From the NCBI GenBank assembly GCA_035511515.1, contig DATKFG010000095.1:1-26226 (forward strand): DNA of 26,226 bases. The letters are read 5' to 3'. The translations under genes and the position numbers were made by a program. Position 1 is the first letter of the stretch. Each line of letters opens with the position of its first letter. Below, piece by piece: positions 22,454-26,226 of this stretch. Source of the DNA: VBCK01 sp035511515. Lineage in GTDB: Bacteria; Pseudomonadota; Gammaproteobacteria; Burkholderiales; Burkholderiaceae_F. The notes below the pieces were generated by a model. It saw nothing but the letters and a program-made list of their open reading frames with translations, was not told where the DNA came from and ran no database searches.

Positions 22454-24555
22454 ACGGCTCGCTCGCATGGCGCCTGCGGCGACTGCGCTCAATGGACGGC
22501 GCCGAGATCGCATGGCGCATGGGTCAGGCGCTGAACTCGTTTGCCCAGCAAACCGGCTTCGGCCTGGCGCGCCGCGTTCCGCCGGCGCGCGGCGACAGCG
22601 GCCGACCATGGGTTTCTCCGCTGCCGGCGATCGGACCGTCCGACGCGACCGAAACGGTAGCCAGGGCGGAGCGGCTGTTGCAGGGAAAGTGGTCGATCTT
22701 CACCATGCGGGATGTGACGCTCGGTTTTCCGCCGCCCTGGAATCGCGATCCGCGCACGGGCGTCGTGGCGCCGAGGAGCTTCGGCCATTGGATCGATTAT
22801 CGCGACGCAGCGCAGGTCGGGCACATCAAGTACCTGTGGGAACTCAACCGCCACCAGGAGCTGGTGACGCTCGCTCAAGCGTACAGGGTGACGGGCAACG
22901 GGCAGTTCGCCCAGGCGCTGCGTGTTCTTCTGGAGTCGTGGTTCGAGCAATCTGCATACCCCCGCGGGGTGCAATGGACCAGTGCGCTCGAAGTGGCGGT
23001 TCGACTGGTGAACTGGGCGGTCGCCTGGCATCTGATCGGCGGCGACGAAAGCGACCTGTTCACGGGCCTGTCCGGTCGGGCGTTCCGCAGCGCATGGCTG
23101 CAAAACATCTACCGCCACCAGCACTTCATTGCCGACAAACACTCCCTTCACTCGTCGGCAAACAATCACTTGATCGGCGAGATGTTCGGCTTGTACGTCG
23201 CCGCGGTGACCTGGCCGCTGTGGCCACGTACGCGGCGGTGGCGGGCGCTGGCCAAGCGGCGGATCGAGCACGAGGCGCTGCGGCAGACATACGCCGATGG
23301 CGTCAATCGGGAACAGGCCATCTTCTATCACCACACGGTGGCCTGGATTCTGCTGGTCGCCAGCCGTTTTGCCCACGCCTGCCGCGACGATTTCAGTCCC
23401 GCACTGCCGCGCCGCCTCGAGGTCATGTTGGAGTTCGTCGTCGCGCTGATGGACGTCAGCGGCCGCTTGCCGATGATCGGAGATGCGGACGATGCGGTCT
23501 GGATCGGCTTTACGCGCGACACGGAGGACCCGTTGCAGGTGCTGCTGGCGTGCGGTGCCGTGCTGTTCGGTCGCGTCGATTTTGCCGCCCGCGTCACGCG
23601 TTTCCCGGCGGGTGCGCGCTGGCTGCTCGGCGATGGCGCCGCGACCGAATTCGAGCGGCTGAAGCCGGCCCGAGTCGCGGCCGCTTCGACTTCTGCGGTG
23701 CTCGCGATGCCCGCGCGCCGGGTCTTTCCCGAGGGCGGCTACTACGTCCTGGGCGCTGATCTGGGCAGCCCGGCCGAAGTGCGGATCACGGCCGATGCCG
23801 GGCCCCTGGGCTACCTGAGCCTGGCCGCGCACGGCCACGCGGACGCTCTGTCGTTCACGCTCGGGGTCAGCGGCGAGGAGCTGTTGATCGATCCCGGCAC
23901 TTACGACTACCACTGTCAGCCTCGCTGGCGAGCCTACTTCCGCGGGACCGCAGCACACAACACGGTACGCGTCGACGGGTGCGACCAGTCGGAATCGGGC
24001 GGGAATTTCCTCTGGACGCGACACGCGGAGACGCATCTGCTCGCCTGGGACAGCAATGAGCGTACTGACCGGTTGATGGCGGAGCACGACGGCTACGAAC
24101 GCCTGAGGGACCCGCTGCGACACCGCCGCGAGATGGTCTACGACAAGCAGCAGCGGTCGCTCGCGATCATCGATTCATTCACCTGCCGGTTGGCACATGC
24201 CCTGGAGTGGCACTGGCATTGCGCCGAGCACGCGGTCGTTGGCCTGGACGGCGCGGCAGTCACTGTTCGCGGCAGGCGCGGCCGAATGCGGATCGCGATG
24301 CCCGACTGCGGCCTGAGGCCCGAGGTGATTCGCGGCGACGAGAGCGCACCGCTCGGTTGGGTATCGCGCCGCCTCGACGAGCGGCAACCGTGCAGCGTGG
24401 CGCGGTTTCAGGGTGAGATACGCGGCTCGGCGAGATTCTGCACCCGGATCGACGTGCTGAGCGCCGCGGCCAGCCCGAACGACACGAAATTCTCTATGAC
24501 TTTAACCTCTCTGGATCCATCATGCGCATCAGCATCTTCGGCTTGGGATACGTAG
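22450..24555 (+). CDS. Heparinase II/III-family protein
   Basis: This is a putative polysaccharide lyase-fold protein of 701 residues. It has an alpha-toroid half at about 90-410, with NNHLIGE at 238-244 in the usual substrate-cleft position, and a beta-sandwich half from about 425. The sandwich contains LAAHGHADALSF (His461, His463), LLIDPGTYDY and GTAAHNTVRVDG (His503). These Asn and His positions resemble the catalytic ones of heparinase II and related alginate lyases. There is no signal peptide: the N-terminus MNGSLAWRLRRLRSMDGAEI is basic and non-hydrophobic, so the protein seems cytoplasmic, which is odd for a lyase of an exported polymer. The start overlaps the upstream stop (ATGA). 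The last 11 codons overlap the next gene out of frame by 34 bases. Confidence 0.88.
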   Translation: MNGSLAWRLRRLRSMDGAEIAWRMGQALNSFAQQTGFGLARRVPPARGDSGRPWVSPLPAIGPSDATETVARAERLLQGKWSIFTMRDVTLGFPPPWNRDPRTGVVAPRSFGHWIDYRDAAQVGHIKYLWELNRHQELVTLAQAYRVTGNGQFAQALRVLLESWFEQSAYPRGVQWTSALEVAVRLVNWAVAWHLIGGDESDLFTGLSGRAFRSAWLQNIYRHQHFIADKHSLHSSANNHLIGEMFGLYVAAVTWPLWPRTRRWRALAKRRIEHEALRQTYADGVNREQAIFYHHTVAWILLVASRFAHACRDDFSPALPRRLEVMLEFVVALMDVSGRLPMIGDADDAVWIGFTRDTEDPLQVLLACGAVLFGRVDFAARVTRFPAGARWLLGDGAATEFERLKPARVAAASTSAVLAMPARRVFPEGGYYVLGADLGSPAEVRITADAGPLGYLSLAAHGHADALSFTLGVSGEELLIDPGTYDYHCQPRWRAYFRGTAAHNTVRVDGCDQSESGGNFLWTRHAETHLLAWDSNERTDRLMAEHDGYERLRDPLRHRREMVYDKQQRSLAIIDSFTCRLAHALEWHWHCAEHAVVGLDGAAVTVRGRRGRMRIAMPDCGLRPEVIRGDESAPLGWVSRRLDERQPCSVARFQGEIRGSARFCTRIDVLSAAASPNDTKFSMTLTSLDPSCASASSAWDT

Positions 24556-25832
24556 GAACCGTTTGCGCCGCCTGCCTGTCGAACGACGGACATCAGGTGA
24601 TCGGGGTCGACGTTAGCGCGGAAAAGCTCGATCTGATCAACCGCGGCCTCTCGCCCATCATCGAAGCCGATATCGCCCCGCGGGTTACGCAGGCGGTTGC
24701 CGGGCGCCGCTTGTGCGCAACCAGTGATTGGCGCGCCGCAGTGCTCGAGTCCGACCTGACCATGGTCTGCGTCGGAACGCCCTCGCAGAGCAACGGCAGC
24801 CTCGATCTGGACCGCGTGCGCACCGCATGCGAGCAGATCGGCGCAGCAATCAGCGCGAAGGACGCCTACCACGTTGTGGTCGTGCGCTCGACGATGCTGC
24901 CCGGCTCGATGCGCGACGTGGTGCTTCCGACACTCGAGACGGCATCGGGCAAGAAAGTCGGGCGCGACTTCGGCCTGTGCTTCAATCCCGAGTTCATGCG
25001 CGAGGGCACGGCCGTGTGGGACTTCCGCCACCCACCGAAGACGGTGATCGGCGAAATCGACAAACGCTCCGGCGACGTGTTACTCGACCTGTACGTCGGG
25101 ATCGACGCACCGGTGGTGCGCACCAGGATCGAAATCGCCGAGATGGTCAAGTACACCGACAACGCCTGGCACGCGGTGAAGGTCGCGTTCGCCAACGAAA
25201 TCGGCAACATGGGCAAGGCGTTGGGAGTCGACGGCCAGTCGGTCATGGAAATCTTCTGCAAGGACACCAAGCTGAATCTGTCATCCTGCTATCTGCGACC
25301 GGGATTCGCGTTCGGTGGCTCGTGCCTGCCGAAGGATCTGCGCGCGCTGATCTACAAGGGACGAACGCTCGATCTGGAGCTGCCGCTGCTTTCTTCCGTC
25401 CTTCGATCCAACCAGCTGCAGCTTGAAAAGGGCATCCGGATGGTGCTCGACAAGGGCCATCGACGCGTCGGAGTACTCGGCATCTCCTTCAAGGCCGGCA
25501 CCGACGACCTGCGCGAATCGCCGGTGGTGGATCTGATCGAGCATCTGCTCGGGAAGGGCTGCGAGCTGAAGGTGTATGACCGTAACGTCCGCCTGGCGGC
25601 GCTGATGGGTGCCAATCGCGACTTCATCATGAACCGCATCCCGCACATCGCGGCCCTGCTGGTACCGGACATGGCGCAAGTGATGCAGTTCGCCGATACG
25701 CTGGTGATCGGCAACGGCGACCCCGAGTTCGAGGAAGCTCTCGCGAACGTGCGGCCCGACCAGACGGTGGTCGACCTGGTGCGCATCAACGGAGGGTCCA
25801 GCCGCGGGAACTACGACGGCATCTGTTGGTGA
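24522..25832 (+). CDS. algD: GDP-mannose 6-dehydrogenase, AlgD-like
   Basis: This NAD-dependent four-electron dehydrogenase would make GDP-mannuronate from GDP-mannose. The 436 residues equal the length of Pseudomonas AlgD and align to it almost without gaps, including MRISIFGLGYVG, CVGTPS, Lys210 and Asn214 in EMVKYTDNAWHA, the catalytic Cys268 in FGGSCLPKD, SFKAGTDDLRESP and the terminal GICW. This fits AlgD better than UDP-glucose dehydrogenases (Ugd), but substrate preference remains a homology inference. If correct, the polymer carries mannuronate or a derived uronate. The ATG lies inside the end of the heparinase-family gene (34-base overlap), with only a weak GGA-containing ribosome-binding site. 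The usual alginate polymerisation genes are not seen here. Confidence 0.88.
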   Translation: MRISIFGLGYVGTVCAACLSNDGHQVIGVDVSAEKLDLINRGLSPIIEADIAPRVTQAVAGRRLCATSDWRAAVLESDLTMVCVGTPSQSNGSLDLDRVRTACEQIGAAISAKDAYHVVVVRSTMLPGSMRDVVLPTLETASGKKVGRDFGLCFNPEFMREGTAVWDFRHPPKTVIGEIDKRSGDVLLDLYVGIDAPVVRTRIEIAEMVKYTDNAWHAVKVAFANEIGNMGKALGVDGQSVMEIFCKDTKLNLSSCYLRPGFAFGGSCLPKDLRALIYKGRTLDLELPLLSSVLRSNQLQLEKGIRMVLDKGHRRVGVLGISFKAGTDDLRESPVVDLIEHLLGKGCELKVYDRNVRLAALMGANRDFIMNRIPHIAALLVPDMAQVMQFADTLVIGNGDPEFEEALANVRPDQTVVDLVRINGGSSRGNYDGICW

Positions 25833-25871
25833 TCGATTTCGCCAACCAGCTGCCGCCGGCAGCCACGGCCG

Positions 25872-26226
25872 ATGCTCAGTCAGGCTTTCGAAGCGACCAC
25901 CGCTCGACTGGGGAGCCGATCCAGGGCGGCCGCCAGCGCCTCCGGGTTCGCCTATCAACCGGTCCTGGACGGATGGCGGGCCGTTTCGATCCTGCTCGTG
26001 CTCCTTTCTCACGGCGGCCTGGACAAGGCCGTGCCGGGCGGTCTCGGTGTCACGATCTTCTTCTTTATCAGCGGCTTCCTGATCACCTCACTGCTGATTT
26101 CGGAATTCCGGAGCGACGGCCGCATTTCGCTGGAGAACTTTTACCTGCGGCGGTTCTGGCGGCTGGCGCCGCCGCTGATCTGTTACATCATCCTGTCGGC
26201 GCTGCTGATCGTTCTGTGCCTCAAGG
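25872..26226 (+). CDS. Acyltransferase-3 family protein (partial, cut by window end)
   Basis: An open frame runs from an ATG at 25872 to the last base: 118 codons with no stop, so only the N-terminus is present. After a 30-residue cytoplasmic leader come LDGWRAVSILLVLLSHGGL, which has the Arg-X10-His pattern typical of the acyltransferase-3 first helix, then GVTIFFFISGFLITSLLISE and NFYLRRFWRLAPP. These are hallmark blocks of OafA/YrhL-type membrane O-acyltransferases. The likely role is O-acetylation of the exopolysaccharide or an intermediate. It starts 39 bases after algD with a weak ribosome-binding site. The C-terminal half, including any SGNH domain, lies outside. Confidence 0.88.
   Translation, partial: MLSQAFEATTARLGSRSRAAASASGFAYQPVLDGWRAVSILLVLLSHGGLDKAVPGGLGVTIFFFISGFLITSLLISEFRSDGRISLENFYLRRFWRLAPPLICYIILSALLIVLCLK

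Overview
The window is a high-GC bacterial chromosome segment, dense with genes on both strands. Its gene families suggest a betaproteobacterium, probably Burkholderiales-like. The evidence is the EpsE/EpsF/EpsG type of exopolysaccharide machinery, a Puu/Pot putrescine locus and a dispersed GC-rich palindromic repeat. The taxonomic call is inference from gene content. I see no rRNA, tRNA, CRISPR array, intact transposon or phage gene.

Region 1 (1-1533) holds two small envelope/secreted genes in divergent orientation. One encodes a DUF4124 plus trypsin-fold protein whose catalytic His and Asp look lost. The other encodes a 113-residue secreted protein of unknown function. Inverted copies of a 44-45 bp palindromic repeat bracket the pair.

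Region 2 (1534-12015) is a compact putrescine uptake and degradation locus: puuB on the minus strand, then puuD-puuA-potF-potG-potH-potI-puuC-ald on the plus strand. PotFGHI would import putrescine. PuuA, PuuB, PuuC and PuuD would carry it through the gamma-glutamylated route to GABA. Alanine dehydrogenase at the end may recycle alanine made by a pyruvate-dependent GABA transaminase, which is not in the window. No PuuR-like regulator or PuuE is visible. A 42-bp-arm inverted repeat made of two copies of the dispersed repeat sits between potG and potH, and its right arm carries the potH ribosome-binding site and start.

Region 3 (12060-26226) is an exopolysaccharide cluster. It holds galE, a GNAT-like gene, a convergent epsE export gene on the minus strand, and then a long plus-strand run. 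That run encodes a WcaJ-type phosphoglycosyltransferase, the EpsF chain-length protein, an EpsG-type tyrosine-kinase-like ATPase, a GT4 glycosyltransferase, an AsnB-type amidotransferase, a heparinase II/III-family protein, an AlgD-like GDP-mannose 6-dehydrogenase, and an acyltransferase-3 gene cut by the window end. Together these suggest an undecaprenyl-linked, Wzx/Wzy-type acidic polysaccharide containing uronate (probably mannuronate), possibly amidated and acylated. The flippase and polymerase are not in the window. The 293-bp gap between epsE and the wcaJ-like gene holds tandem and inverted repeats that could be an operator or the worn end of an insertion sequence.
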